NCBI GenBank assembly: GCA_029256185.1 | Contig: JAQSYI010000001.1 | Location: 186,001-250,000 of the forward strand | Reading direction: 5' to 3' | Source: Paenibacillaceae bacterium | GTDB lineage: Bacteria; Bacillota; Bacilli; Paenibacillales; NBRC-103111 | Length of the DNA: 64,000 nucleotides | Shown: piece after piece, positions 53,054 through 63,562 of the stretch | Layout: every line of letters begins with the position of its first letter | How positions within the stretch are numbered: the first letter of the stretch is position 1 | Translations under genes and position numbers: made by a program | The notes under the pieces: generated by a model | Databases searched by the model: none | Told to the model about the DNA's origin: nothing | What the model saw: the letters and a program-made list of their open reading frames with translations, nothing else

Positions 53054-53959
53054 ATGAGCCTGCACATCCGGAAGGACTGGATCAGAAACCGTGCATTATA
53101 TTTACTGGTATTGCCTGTAATCATCTATTATATTATGTTTCATTATGCTCCGATGTACGGAGCAATCATTGCCTTTAAGGATTATGTTCCCAGCAGGGGA
53201 ATACTGGACAGCGAATGGGTAGGCCTCCGGCACTTTAAGGATTTCTTCTACAGCTTCTACTTCTGGCGGATTCTGAAGAACACCGTCGTCATTAGTTTGA
53301 CTTCCCTATTGTTTGGTTTTCCGGCTCCCATTATTTTGGCGCTGATGTTCAATGAGGTCAAAAGCCGTTACTTTTCAAGAGTGGTTCAAACCATCACCTA
53401 TATGCCTCATTTCGTATCCTTGGTGGTGGTCTGCGGGCTGATTATTGATTTTACGATGGATGACGGGATTATTAACAGTGTGGTCAGCCTATTCGGCGGG
53501 ACTCCTGTTACGATGCTGAATCACCCCAGGTTTTTTGTGCCTGTGTATGTGGGTTCGGGAATCTGGCAGGAGGTGGGATGGGGCTCCATCATTTATCTTG
53601 CCGCTATGAGCGCCATTGACCCGGAGCAGTACGAGGCGGCAACCATCGATGGCGCCGGCAGGTTCAAGCAGGCTATCCATGTCACGCTTCCCGGCATTGC
53701 CTCTACCATCGTGATCCTGCTCATTCTGAAGGTGGGCAGCCTGCTTGGGGTAGGCTATGAGAAGATTATTCTGCTGTACAATCCGGCTATCTACGAAACT
53801 GCTGATGTCATATCCAGTTATGTATACCGGAAGGGACTTTTGGATTTCAGTTGGAGCTTCAGTTCAGCGGTGGGGCTGTTTAATTCCACCATTAATTTCA
53901 TGCTGCTGGTGGGAGCCAACTGGATTAGCAGGAAAGTGAATCAAACGGGTCTTTGGTAG
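53054..53959 (+). CDS. Sugar ABC transporter permease, LplB type
   Basis: The 301-residue membrane protein has six helices and the EAA-type coupling loop in AAMSAIDPEQYEAATIDGAGRFKQAIHVTLPGI. Its opening (RALYLLVLPVIIYYIMFHYAPMYGAIIAFKDY) is the typical LplB sequence. It is 25 bp after the binding-protein gene and partners with the second permease. Confidence 0.94.
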   Translation: MSLHIRKDWIRNRALYLLVLPVIIYYIMFHYAPMYGAIIAFKDYVPSRGILDSEWVGLRHFKDFFYSFYFWRILKNTVVISLTSLLFGFPAPIILALMFNEVKSRYFSRVVQTITYMPHFVSLVVVCGLIIDFTMDDGIINSVVSLFGGTPVTMLNHPRFFVPVYVGSGIWQEVGWGSIIYLAAMSAIDPEQYEAATIDGAGRFKQAIHVTLPGIASTIVILLILKVGSLLGVGYEKIILLYNPAIYETADVISSYVYRKGLLDFSWSFSSAVGLFNSTINFMLLVGANWISRKVNQTGLW

Positions 53960-53986
53960 CAAGGGCATTGAAGGAGGAAGGCTTTC

Positions 53987-54862
53987 ATGAAGGAAAGTGC
54001 GGGAAGAAGAATTTTTCTGCTGGCAAACGGTTTTATGCTTATTTTACTGTCTCTTATGACAGTTTACCCTCTGCTATATGTGGCACTGGCCTCCATTAGT
54101 GAACCGGCAGAACTGCTGTCACATCGCGGGTTGCTGATGCGTCCTCTGGGATTCAGTATGGAGGCCTACCGCTCCGTATTGAATAACGATATGATCATCA
54201 GCGGTTATGGCAATACTCTTTTCATTGTGGTGGCAGGAGTGTTAATCAATCTGCTGATGACCTCCCTGGGAGCATACTTTCTGTCCCGGAAGGGGGTGCT
54301 GTGGCGGGATTCCATCATGATGCTCATCGTGTTTACCATGTTTTTTGGTGGTGGCCTGGTGCCCTTTTATCTTACGGTCAAGAATCTGCATCTGACGAAT
54401 ACCCTCTGGGCGTTGATTTTTCCCACAGCTGTCAGCACCTTTAATCTGATTATTATGAGAACCTCCTTTCTGGGGATTCCCGACGAGTTGGAGGAGTCAG
54501 CCAAGCTGGATGGGGCCACTCATCTGACTATTCTGTTCCGGATTTTCATTCCACTGTCCATGCCCGTGGTAGCGGTCATGATTCTATATTACGGTGTTGG
54601 GCATTGGAATGCCTGGTTTCATGCGATGATTTTTATTCAGAACCGGGAACTGTATCCCTTGCAGCTGGTGTTGCGGGAAATCCTTGTCCAGAACAATACG
54701 GAAACAATGATGATTGGTTCGGATTCCTATGATAAAGGGCTGCTCAGCGAAACGTTGAAATATGCGGTCATCATGGTCGCTACATTGCCAGTGCTGGCTC
54801 TCTATCCCTTCTTGCAGAAGTATTTTGTTAAGGGCGTTATGATAGGAGCTGTAAAGGGATAG
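53987..54862 (+). CDS. Sugar ABC transporter permease, LplC type
   Basis: The 291-residue protein has six helices. The coupling loop is in ESAKLDGATHLTILFRIFIPLSMPV, and it ends in KYFVKGVMIGAVKG, the standard LplC end. GGAGGAAGGC precedes the ATG. No ATPase gene is in the cluster; such importers often share a common MsmX-type ATPase encoded elsewhere. Confidence 0.94.
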   Translation: MKESAGRRIFLLANGFMLILLSLMTVYPLLYVALASISEPAELLSHRGLLMRPLGFSMEAYRSVLNNDMIISGYGNTLFIVVAGVLINLLMTSLGAYFLSRKGVLWRDSIMMLIVFTMFFGGGLVPFYLTVKNLHLTNTLWALIFPTAVSTFNLIIMRTSFLGIPDELEESAKLDGATHLTILFRIFIPLSMPVVAVMILYYGVGHWNAWFHAMIFIQNRELYPLQLVLREILVQNNTETMMIGSDSYDKGLLSETLKYAVIMVATLPVLALYPFLQKYFVKGVMIGAVKG

Positions 54863-54906
54863 AAATATAGTAAAAATATTCATGGAACAAAAAGAGTACG
54901 TAATGA

Positions 54907-54958
54907 AAAAAGCGCCCGGTCCCTTGATAGATAAGGGTTTGGGCGTTTTTCCTTTTTT
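54907..54958 (+). terminator. Terminator of the ABC importer operon
   Basis: Arms AAAAAGCGCCC and GGGCGTTTTT close a 25-base loop that has its own CCCTT and AAGGG pairing. A T-rich run follows. It lies 50 bp past the last permease. Confidence 0.8.
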
Positions 54959-55006
54959 TCAGCTGTATAACAAGTGGCTTAGGTTCAACTGGAGTGAATC
55001 GGTTAG

Positions 55007-55654
55007 TTATGGACGGTTCTCCTTGTCACCCGTAAGCCAACTGCATGATATCCATCTCTCCAGATATCCGGCGATGAAAGCCGCCTGCAGCCGCCGGATC
55101 TCTTCCTTGAAATGGACATGGTCGCAATAGGCGTCCTCGCCGAACCTCTGTGTGAAGGTGTACAGGTCAAGAAGGGGAACCTCATGGCCTGACATGACAT
55201 CGTCGGCAATGGCGTTGTAAGCCACGGCGTCTTCATGGAAGCGGAGGAACCCGGAAGCCGGGGTATTATGCACAGCCTCCACCGCGTCTGTGGTCCGGAC
55301 CCAGATGACTGCTGCGGCCATGGATTGGGCGGCACCGATGATTTCCTCCAGATTCCTCCGGTACGTATCGGGAGGTACTTGCTTGCCGCCTGTATGAGGA
55401 TCGGTCTTCATATCGTGCAAGCCGCAATTCAGCAGCAGGAGATCATACGTTGTCCCCCTGCTTCGTTCAGAGAGCAGGTACTCCAGCACTCGGGCGCTGT
55501 CTCCGCCGTTGGCTCCCACAGGCTGGTCCAGATCAGCCAATGCCTGTTCTTCCCCCCGTTTGCGGTCATAGAGGAACCTGCCCTCGGTCATTTGCCTCAC
55601 AAAGGGTCCATAATGAATCGAAATACTATCGCCCAAAAAAAAGAGGCTTCTCAT
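55007..55654 (-). CDS. SGNH/GDSL-family esterase
   Basis: The 215-residue protein has the GDS motif in LFFLGDSISIHYG, the NGGDSARV block, the LNCGLHDM block and a carboxyl-terminal DHVHF with the catalytic Asp-His. It may deacetylate pectin or rhamnogalacturonan, as do neighbours of this type, but this is inferred. The start is uncertain (ATG 55654, 55666 or TTG 55672). It is likely cytoplasmic; no signal peptide is visible. Confidence 0.87.
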   Translation of the reverse strand: MRSLFFLGDSISIHYGPFVRQMTEGRFLYDRKRGEEQALADLDQPVGANGGDSARVLEYLLSERSRGTTYDLLLLNCGLHDMKTDPHTGGKQVPPDTYRRNLEEIIGAAQSMAAAVIWVRTTDAVEAVHNTPASGFLRFHEDAVAYNAIADDVMSGHEVPLLDLYTFTQRFGEDAYCDHVHFKEEIRRLQAAFIAGYLERWISCSWLTGDKENRP

Positions 55655-55744
55655 TGTTGCTGCCATCTCCAATCAAGGTTATTTCCTCCCTAGATTATAC
55701 AGGAGTTGGGGGGAGGGGCAATAAAAAAGTTCAACCCCTGCCTC

Positions 55745-57006
55745 CTATTCCTCCGGTGTATAAACCGGCTCCCACATGGCCTCTCTGACCGCAGCTTCAA
55801 TATCGCCGGGGATGATCCTGGCGGCTCCGCCATCGGCTGCCGCTTGGACAACGGCTATGGCTACGGCGGCGGAGACGGCGCGCAGGTCCCCGATCTCGGC
55901 AGCAGCGACCCTCCTCCGCATTGTGCAGCAAAACCGGCTATGGCGTAGGCTGCCTGGGCCAGCATACGGTCCGTCACCCGGCTGGCTCCGGACACGATGG
56001 CCCCCAACGCCAAGCCGGGGAAGATGAAGGCATTGTTCGCTTGGCCGATGACATAGTGCCTGCCATTGTACACCACCGGCTCGAACGGGCTTCCCGTGGC
56101 GACAAGCGCTCTGCCGTCCGTCCATTGGATTAAGTGCTCGGGCGAGGCCTCCGCGAGAACAGTCGGATTGGATATGGGCATAATAACGGGACGTTCCACA
56201 TGGGATGCCATCTCCTTCACCACCTCTTCGGTGAAGGCCCCCGCTGAACCGGATGTGCCGATGAGGATGGTGGGCTTGACCCGCTTCACCACTTCCTTCA
56301 GCAGAATCCTCCCTTCCTCACGCTCCCAGTGGGCGCATTCTTCCGCCTTGCGCACATAGGGCTGCTGGAAATCAAGGATGCTTCCCTGGTCATCGGTCAG
56401 CAGCCCATGCTGGTCCACCGCCCAGAACCGGCTTCTTGCCTCATCCTCCGTCAGCCCGGATGCTGTCATTGCTCTTGCGATCTGATCGGCATTGCCGATG
56501 CCCGCCGAACCGGGCCCCACTATGACAATCCGTTGGCCCGCAAGCGTCCCGCAGGTTATGTTAACGGCGGACAGAACAGCGGCCAAGGCCACCGCGCCTG
56601 TGCCCTGAATATCATCATTAAAGGTTAGAATGAGATCCTTGTACGTATGCAAGATCCGGCGGGCGTTAGCCGCAGCGAAGTCCTCCCAGTGGATAAGCGC
56701 CTTCGGGAACCTCATCTTGATTTGTGAGACAAAGGAATCGATGAAGGCCATATAGGCTTCACCCCGCACCCGCCTGTGACGGTTGCCGATATAGAGCGGG
56801 TCCTGCAGCAGCTCATTGTCGGTGCCCACGTCCAATACGACGGGCAGCACCCTTCCGGGATGGATCCCCGCAGCCGCGGTGTAGACCATCGCTTTGCCGA
56901 TGGCGATATTGATTCCCCCGATACCCCAGTCGCCGATCCCCAGAATGCTCTCCGAATCCGTCACCACTACCAGAATGGTTCCCCTATCCTTCCCCTGTGT
57001 GTTCAA
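55745..57006 (-). pseudogene. Malic enzyme remnant: 5' truncated and frameshifted
   Basis: The frame from 57006 to 55861 encodes the NAD-binding and catalytic core of a NAD-dependent malic enzyme ([73 protein letters not shown]). The amino-terminal ~150 residues of this family are missing: the frame opens at a TTG without ribosome site, overlapping the stop of the serine hydrolase gene. After GFAAQ near 55920 the frame is lost, and the proper carboxyl end ([28 protein letters not shown]) continues in another frame to 55745. Both ends are broken, so it is a relic. Confidence 0.85.
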
Positions 57007-58118
57007 TCAATGGGAATGTCCAGCTTCCTCTTCAGTTCATGGATAATTTCTTTAGTGGCCCCATTGTCAGAGAGCCGGTTATGGACGAGCCCCACCGCCA
57101 ATTGGCAGTCCCGGTCCGCAAATGCAATGGAGCCCCCATAGCCCCCATGTCCAAAAACAGAGGGGCGCGATCCCATGGGGGATTCGGAAGCCCCCAAACG
57201 GTATCCCAGGCTCATGTTTACCGGCACTCCATCCTGAAGCTGCAAAGGTACCGTGGCCGTGGCCACGCGGGATGGCGGCAGCAGTTCAATCCCGTCCACC
57301 CCTCCCGGCAGCAATGCGGCATAATGCCTGGCAATCGCCTGCGCGGTCATGATGCCGTTGGTGGAGGGGACGCAGGCTCTTCTTGCTTCGGGAGTATTCA
57401 TCCATGCGAAGAGGGGGATACTCCGGGGCTCCGGTGAAAGCAGCCGGGCCTCCGGGACGGGCGCGGGCAGCGAATCCGCGGCGGACTCCTCCCTTCCCGG
57501 CTCTTCGAGAATGGCGATGCGCGGCTCGGCCTCATCGGGTATGCCTGCATACATGTCTTCTTCGATGCCCAGAGGAAGGCATATCTTCTCCCGCATGACC
57601 TGCGGGAAGGGCCGTCCTGCGATACGCCGGATCACCTCTCCCAGCACCCAGCCAAAGGTGCGGGCATGATACTCCATGCGCTCCCCGGGAACCCAATCGG
57701 GCGTCATCCGGGCTACAGCGCTGCACATCCTGCTCCAATCCGCGGCATCCATCAGGCTGGTCCCGTCCGGCATCCCGGGAATGCCCATGGTATGGGTGAG
57801 CGCATGCCGGATGGTTACCCGCTCCTTGCCGTTTGCACCAAACTCCGGCCAAATCTCACAGATTCTTCTGTCATAATTAAGTCTCCCCTCCTCAGCCAGA
57901 AGATGGACAACCGTTGCCACAAGCCCTTTTGTTACCGAAAAGACCGGAAACAAGGTTGTGGCGGCAACGGGTTTCCCGTCACGGCTGTCAGCGGTGCCTG
58001 CGCAGGCGTCCACAATAAGTTCGCCGCGATAATAGACGGACAGTTGAACGCCCCGCTCCTTCCCTTGATCAACCAGGCGTTCTAAAAACCTCTGCATGTG
58101 GTGTTCAATGTTCTTCAT
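57003..58118 (-). CDS. Serine hydrolase, beta-lactamase/EstB family
   Basis: The 371-residue protein has the SxxK motif in [18 protein letters not shown] and the class C-type YHA in [16 protein letters not shown]. The third motif is HGGYGGS near residue 340. Members are esterases and peptidases more than true beta-lactamases. ATG 58118 is used because AAGGGAG lies 9 bases upstream. It is cytoplasmic by sequence. Its stop touches the malic enzyme relic. Confidence 0.88.
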   Translation of the reverse strand: MKNIEHHMQRFLERLVDQGKERGVQLSVYYRGELIVDACAGTADSRDGKPVAATTLFPVFSVTKGLVATVVHLLAEEGRLNYDRRICEIWPEFGANGKERVTIRHALTHTMGIPGMPDGTSLMDAADWSRMCSAVARMTPDWVPGERMEYHARTFGWVLGEVIRRIAGRPFPQVMREKICLPLGIEEDMYAGIPDEAEPRIAILEEPGREESAADSLPAPVPEARLLSPEPRSIPLFAWMNTPEARRACVPSTNGIMTAQAIARHYAALLPGGVDGIELLPPSRVATATVPLQLQDGVPVNMSLGYRLGASESPMGSRPSVFGHGGYGGSIAFADRDCQLAVGLVHNRLSDNGATKEIIHELKRKLDIPID

Positions 58119-58315
58119 CTGTCGGCTCTCCCTTTTTACCAAAAAGATTATGGTGCAGCTCCTTCAGTTGATTCCTTCAGCAGGTGATTCCCGGGACAGA
58201 AGCATAAAAAGGGGGAGCGCAGGCAAGGAAAGCCCCGCTGCGCTGTATCCCCCGATCATTGCCTCAGAGACTGCAGCGAATTAAAGCACCGCTTAGTTCC
58301 CCGCAGATCCTAACT

Positions 58316-61300
58316 CTATTCGGCACCGGTCACGGCGCCCCCGAACCGCTCCATTTCATGCTGAAGCATATCGTGAGCCACGGCCAGCTTGTAGAGTCCG
58401 GACTCTGCATTCTCATAGACCCCTTGCGCTACGGCAATGGCCGCGGCAAGCCGCAGCTTCGCTTCCAAGGGGTACTGGCCGGGATCAGTACCGGTAATAG
58501 AGGTATCATGCAGCAGCTGAGCTTCGGCCAGCAGGTCCGAAAGCGCCGAGCCATCCAGCTCCACCGTGATGGGCCAGGTGCCTCCGTACGCGGCAAAGGT
58601 TCCTTCAGTTCCCACGAATGTGCCGTCCCTCACGGTGAGTTGGGTAACAGAAGGGGAAACCGCAGCCTTGGCACGGAAGGTCAGACTGATAACCGTGGTG
58701 GCCTCCTGCACCGGAGTGCTGAAGGAAACGTCAACCGCCACTTCGCCCGGGGTGGCCCCATTCACCGAATCAAGCACCGCGGACGGGTGCGCCGCTTGCG
58801 CTGAGACAAATTCCAGCTTGGTCTCGTCATACTCCACGGTAAAGGCGGCTCCTTCCACAGGGTTGCGGGGATTCATGGTGATTGCTGCAGACCAGTCCGT
58901 ACCTGCTGTCACTGCGGCAGGCACAACGGCGGAGAGGGAATCGTCTTGCACCGCCTCTTCCGAGAGAACCAGCTCGCCCATGTAGGCGGTGGTCACATAG
59001 TTGAATTTGACGCCTTCCCAGCCGAGAATCGCATCACGGCCGCCTCCGTTGTCATCGTCATAAGCATTGACATCAAACCCTACGGTCACCCCGTCTTCAG
59101 GCTGAATCCCCAGCGTGCTCCAGGGAACGGCAAATTCCAGGGTGAAGCCCTCCGAATCCCAGACTCCCTCGTTGTAGCGTTTGACCAGACGGTAATCCTG
59201 GGACCCCCAGCCTCTGCTCTTGCTCAGATCGCCGTCAATAAAGATCTCCACACTGTCATCATCATAGACGCTGGCTGAATCCGCCACGAGGACACTGTCT
59301 TTGACCCTGACCCCGATATAGAGATTGTCCGCATCCCACAGCACGCCAAACTCCGCCTCATTATTGGAATCCGTCTGATTGACATACTTCCTGTCGATGG
59401 CGGTCATCTCCCAGGCGGGTTCATCCAGCCTGTTGTTCAGGACGATATTGGAGGCAAGCTGCTTGGCCTCCATACTCTTGACCGGCGGAAGCGGCTCTAC
59501 GGTGCTGTTCCACCAAACGGGATTATCGTCCATGAAGGTACGGAGGGCCTTGTATTTGGGAACCGTTGCGCCATCCTCGTACATAGTCTCCAAAGCACCC
59601 CAGCTTCCGTATTTACCGGATGCGGCGATGGAGCTGAAGTTCATGAACAGGGAACCGCCCTCCTGCTTCCACAGGTTCAGATAGGCCTCATACACCTGCT
59701 CCATGCCCGGATCCCGGTTCGCCTGGCCCAGAAGCTCGATCACGGCAGTGTCGTTGGCATAAGTGCCGCTGGCGACGAGATGCTGGCCGCCTTCATAGGC
59801 AACCAACTGCAAGCCGTACTTGCGGGCAATGACAACATTGTCCCGGATCTGCTCATAGAGGGAGTTGGGAAGCTCCGTGTTAAGCACCCGGTTATAGATG
59901 TCCTCCGAGGGGGTGGACGATGTTTTCAGCTGTCCCACAAAGGCGGCGTCATTATTGACGCTGGAGCCAAAATACGGAGCGACGGAAAAAACATCCGCGT
60001 GCTCGTAGGCCCGGGTGCCTCCCGGGATGGGAGCATTAAGAATAATTTCCGATGCATTGGGGCTGGCCGACTGCGTTGCCAGTACACGCACCAGTCTGCC
60101 GGCCTGTTCACCGAATACACTCTGGAATATTTGGAAGATCTCTACAGAACGGTTGGCATAAAAGAAGTGTCCGGACTCTGCGGCCGGGTAGCCCTCCGCC
60201 AGACCCAAACGCTTGGCGTAAGCGTTCTGGATAAAGGAGCCGTTCCAGACCTCATTGGAATACTCCACATACACCTTGAGCCCCGGATTCAGATGGTCCC
60301 GGATATAGGCGGCGAATTGTTCCACATAGTTATCGTCGGCCATATGGGGCAGCGTCACCCACAGGTCCCGCCCGGCCCGGTTGGCAAGCGCCGTCAAATA
60401 TTCAACGGACACTCCGTACGGTTTATCGTAGGACGTTCCTCCTTCGGTGAAGATTCCTGTCCTGGCCTGGGTGAACGATTGGGGAGTGGTCCTCTTGTCC
60501 CAGGTGACGGATGGGTTGCCATTGGTGGACATCAGGTCCATGGCCCGGATCGCCTGGAAGGGCTGGAAAAACTCCAGCAGGGCCGGCTGCCAGATCTCCG
60601 TCTCATACAGCTCGGCAAACCCCGGCGAGATGAACCGCAAATTGCGCGGAGGATTGGACGCGTCTACATTGGTGACCTCCAGATAAATGCCGCTGGTGGT
60701 GGGATTGACCTCCACCTGCATCCGGCCCGGCTGCTCCGATAGCTTCACTGCATCCCGTCTGAAGGTGAAGGTGGCGGAGCCCTCATACAAGAAGGTGTAT
60801 ATCCCTGGCGGGTATCCTCCCCCGTTGCTTGATATGATGATGGTGGTGGCTTTTTGCCCGGAGGCCAGGGTGAGCAGATTCCCGTCATTGTCCAGGGTGA
60901 AGCTCACATTCTGGTTCACGTTGGGCGAGAAGCCGGAGGAGCTGTTCATGAGGTCCACAAAGGCGATCTGGGCAGCATAATAGTTGAAGGAGCTTAAGTT
61001 GGTCCCCAATGAGCCGGGGGCGGGCGTTTCATCATCCTCCAGCCATACATCCGCAGCAGCCAGCTTGCCTGCTGCCGGGAGGTAACGGATCACTTCGGAA
61101 TCATCGGCCAGCAGCTGCAGGGTAATCCGCTTCATCCATTCTTCCGTGGCGTCGTTCACCGGCTCCACCTGAATCAGGGCGGAGGTCTGCCCCGCCGGGA
61201 TGGTTACGGCTCCAGGAAGCGGGACATAGTCCGTTCCGGAGACGGCGGTGCCGGTCATGGCATATTTAACCTGGATGTCGCTTGTCATGGCCTTATTCAA

Positions 61301-62713
61301 GTAAATGTTGAAGGCCGGCCGGGCCGGGCCATTCTCCTGGAGCAGACCGTAATTCGCCGTCACCTTGGCAGTAGCCGCAGTAGGATCTACGCTGCGGTTA
61401 AGCGCAGCCTGCACGGTGGCGGATCCGGAGACAAAGAGGGTGCTGCTCACGCTGTCATAGCCGGTCTTGGAGATGGTGTATGGATGGGTACCGTATACTA
61501 CTGCGGGAAAGGCGGCTTCCCCGTTCTCATAGGTGCTCTGGGTAACGCCCGCCAGCGTGACGGAAGCTCCGGCCAGGGGAACCCCGCCGGCCGTTACCCG
61601 GAACGCGACAGGATAATCAGGCAGCTGGCCCAGGTAGAGCTCCGCCGCCTGATTGAATGTGTTCACCAGAAGAGTGCCCGAGGAGCTTTCCCCGTCCTTG
61701 GTCAGGGTATAGGGATGGCTGCCGTAGGACAGCGAAGCCGCAATTTTGCCGGATGCATCCGCTTGGTAGGTCTGAACCGTCTGGCCATACACCGACAACG
61801 TAACCCCGGGATAAAGCGTCAGATCGCTTCCCTTCCTGACAGTGATCTGAACAGGCAGCACAGGGGTTGCAGCAACGTGAGAGGGCGAATACACGGCCTT
61901 GTTGGCCAGTTCGGCCGCTTCCACGGAAGTAAGCGCTCTCTTGTAGAAGCGGAAATCATCCAGCTGCCCCGGGAAATAACTGGAGGTTATGCCCCGCCCC
62001 ACCTGAAGCTTGGAGGTGCCGGCGTTGTATGTCCGGTAGCCGGTGATGCCGGTTTTGGCAGAATATAGAGCGCCGTTCACATATGTTCTTGCCGTAAACT
62101 TGTTATTGCCTGTAGGCTCCATCGTAGTGAGAATATGGGACCAGGCCTCATTGGCAATGGCTGTGGTATTCGTGCTGTTGACCGATGAAGTGGTGCCGCT
62201 GCCGTCATGAACGGTAATGAAGAGGCTGTTGTCAAGCCGCAGCCGGATGTCGATGCCAGGATTCAAAGCGAAGATGGTTGCGTAATCCGCGGTTCTGCCT
62301 GAGTTGGGCTTGATCCACAACGATACAGCGTACCCGGCGGTTCCGTCTCCCTGGAGCGCAGTTCCCAGCGCAAGGCTGTCGGTATTGGATAATTCCGCTG
62401 TAAACGGGTTGCTTGTGGCTGCCGCTCCCCGCAGGTCAAGGGAACGGGTGCCCACTTGGGCAATGGCGGAGAAGGGATTCAAGCTGTTCTTGCCCAAGTG
62501 CAGGGCATTGGGGGAGGAGTCGAATATTTGTCCGAATCCCCCGGTTCCTCCCGAGGCGGAATCATAATCCATGGACCAATGGGCGGCAAGGTCACTGGTG
62601 GTATCCAGTGCCTCCGATGCATGGACCTTATTCGTCCAGGGGGAGGGCACGGCGAATGTACTGGCAATCAGAACCAAGGTAAGCAACAACGGCAGCCATC
62701 TTCTAATATTCAA
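58316..62713 (-). CDS. Large secreted multidomain glycosidase-like protein
   Basis: The 1465-residue protein has a signal peptide (cleavage after VHA, near residue 33), a LamG/concanavalin-like domain (to about 270), two short beta-sandwich repeats (about 280-430), a Calx-beta-like domain (about 440-570), and a TIM-barrel-like region with a glycoside hydrolase clan A pattern: YVEYSNEVWNGSF (Glu821, candidate acid/base) and VAYEGGQH (Glu974, candidate nucleophile). Then follow a CBM9-like domain (about 1095-1250), a cohesin-like domain (about 1270-1385) and a helical tail. No SLH or LPXTG anchor was seen. Confidence 0.82.
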   Translation of the reverse strand: MNIRRWLPLLLTLVLIASTFAVPSPWTNKVHASEALDTTSDLAAHWSMDYDSASGGTGGFGQIFDSSPNALHLGKNSLNPFSAIAQVGTRSLDLRGAAATSNPFTAELSNTDSLALGTALQGDGTAGYAVSLWIKPNSGRTADYATIFALNPGIDIRLRLDNSLFITVHDGSGTTSSVNSTNTTAIANEAWSHILTTMEPTGNNKFTARTYVNGALYSAKTGITGYRTYNAGTSKLQVGRGITSSYFPGQLDDFRFYKRALTSVEAAELANKAVYSPSHVAATPVLPVQITVRKGSDLTLYPGVTLSVYGQTVQTYQADASGKIAASLSYGSHPYTLTKDGESSSGTLLVNTFNQAAELYLGQLPDYPVAFRVTAGGVPLAGASVTLAGVTQSTYENGEAAFPAVVYGTHPYTISKTGYDSVSSTLFVSGSATVQAALNRSVDPTAATAKVTANYGLLQENGPARPAFNIYLNKAMTSDIQVKYAMTGTAVSGTDYVPLPGAVTIPAGQTSALIQVEPVNDATEEWMKRITLQLLADDSEVIRYLPAAGKLAAADVWLEDDETPAPGSLGTNLSSFNYYAAQIAFVDLMNSSSGFSPNVNQNVSFTLDNDGNLLTLASGQKATTIIISSNGGGYPPGIYTFLYEGSATFTFRRDAVKLSEQPGRMQVEVNPTTSGIYLEVTNVDASNPPRNLRFISPGFAELYETEIWQPALLEFFQPFQAIRAMDLMSTNGNPSVTWDKRTTPQSFTQARTGIFTEGGTSYDKPYGVSVEYLTALANRAGRDLWVTLPHMADDNYVEQFAAYIRDHLNPGLKVYVEYSNEVWNGSFIQNAYAKRLGLAEGYPAAESGHFFYANRSVEIFQIFQSVFGEQAGRLVRVLATQSASPNASEIILNAPIPGGTRAYEHADVFSVAPYFGSSVNNDAAFVGQLKTSSTPSEDIYNRVLNTELPNSLYEQIRDNVVIARKYGLQLVAYEGGQHLVASGTYANDTAVIELLGQANRDPGMEQVYEAYLNLWKQEGGSLFMNFSSIAASGKYGSWGALETMYEDGATVPKYKALRTFMDDNPVWWNSTVEPLPPVKSMEAKQLASNIVLNNRLDEPAWEMTAIDRKYVNQTDSNNEAEFGVLWDADNLYIGVRVKDSVLVADSASVYDDDSVEIFIDGDLSKSRGWGSQDYRLVKRYNEGVWDSEGFTLEFAVPWSTLGIQPEDGVTVGFDVNAYDDDNGGGRDAILGWEGVKFNYVTTAYMGELVLSEEAVQDDSLSAVVPAAVTAGTDWSAAITMNPRNPVEGAAFTVEYDETKLEFVSAQAAHPSAVLDSVNGATPGEVAVDVSFSTPVQEATTVISLTFRAKAAVSPSVTQLTVRDGTFVGTEGTFAAYGGTWPITVELDGSALSDLLAEAQLLHDTSITGTDPGQYPLEAKLRLAAAIAVAQGVYENAESGLYKLAVAHDMLQHEMERFGGAVTGAE

Positions 62714-62765
62714 GATCAGATCACTCCCTAATCAGAAATGTAAACTCATCTTGCTTGCCGGCGGT

Positions 62766-63539
62766 TCAGCCAAACAGGCGGGCGGCTTCATCATAGCGGA
62801 TGGGGATTACTCCGGTCTGGTTCATATATTGAGTGATGCGCGGATCAATGAGCATTCGCCGGTCCTCATCACGCGCGCGGGCCACCTCTTCCCCCGATAG
62901 CTGGGGCAGAGTAAAGCGCCGCACTTCTTCATCATCGAAGCAGGGATGGGTGACAAGGGTGTAGAGGCCGGGGTCGGCTGCGTCCAAAGCAGCGAGCAGG
63001 CGCTCCGCCGCATCTCCCGTCTCCGCTGCCTGGGGCAGTCTGCGGTTATAACGCCGGTAATAGACCAGTCCTTCCTGCCTGCACCATTCCTCCAGCAGAC
63101 CGGCCAACTTCTCCTCAATCCACTCGAATACCATATGGGTATCCACATAAACCGGGGACAAGCCCATGCTTCTCGCCAGAGCCAATTGGGCGCGAAGCTC
63201 GGCCATGATCTGCTCCACCCGCGCGCCAGCTTCTCTGGTCAAGCGAGGTGTGGGGTGAAACATTCCCCCCTCCCTGACCAGAGAGGGCACTTCTGAGGGG
63301 GGAAGAGCGGGATAGTAGTGCTCATGCTCCCATTCCGAGTTCAGCACTGCGTGCAGACCCAGGCACAGTCCGGGAGTCCCGGCGAACAAGGCGGCTCCGT
63401 GGGCTGCAGCCTGGCCCACCGGCATGAAGGAGGTGTTCTTCAATATTCCCTCCCGGTAAGCCTGCATGACCGCCTGATTGGCGGAGCGGCTGTTTCCCGT
63501 GTCATCTCCGCGGGTGATGAGGTAGATGCGTTCCTTCAT
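62766..63539 (-). CDS. ChbG/HpnK (YdjC) family deacetylase
   Basis: The 257-residue protein matches the ChbG/YdjC carbohydrate deacetylase family. The metal-binding Asp-Asp near the amino end (RGDDTGNSRSANQAV), the His of LGLHAVLN and VDTHMV, and the carboxyl-terminal VTHPCFDDEEVR are all typical. It may remove acetyl groups from oligosaccharides. The ATG at 63539 has an adjacent AGGTGG. It lies between the large secreted protein and an alpha-L-rhamnosidase. Confidence 0.9.
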   Translation of the reverse strand: MKERIYLITRGDDTGNSRSANQAVMQAYREGILKNTSFMPVGQAAAHGAALFAGTPGLCLGLHAVLNSEWEHEHYYPALPPSEVPSLVREGGMFHPTPRLTREAGARVEQIMAELRAQLALARSMGLSPVYVDTHMVFEWIEEKLAGLLEEWCRQEGLVYYRRYNRRLPQAAETGDAAERLLAALDAADPGLYTLVTHPCFDDEEVRRFTLPQLSGEEVARARDEDRRMLIDPRITQYMNQTGVIPIRYDEAARLFG

Positions 63540-63562
63540 TGGTAATCCACCTTTCTGTAAGC

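Noticed and set aside
58316-62713. Cellulosome scaffoldin
   Set aside because: Only one cohesin-like domain is seen and no dockerin, so a scaffoldin role is not supported.
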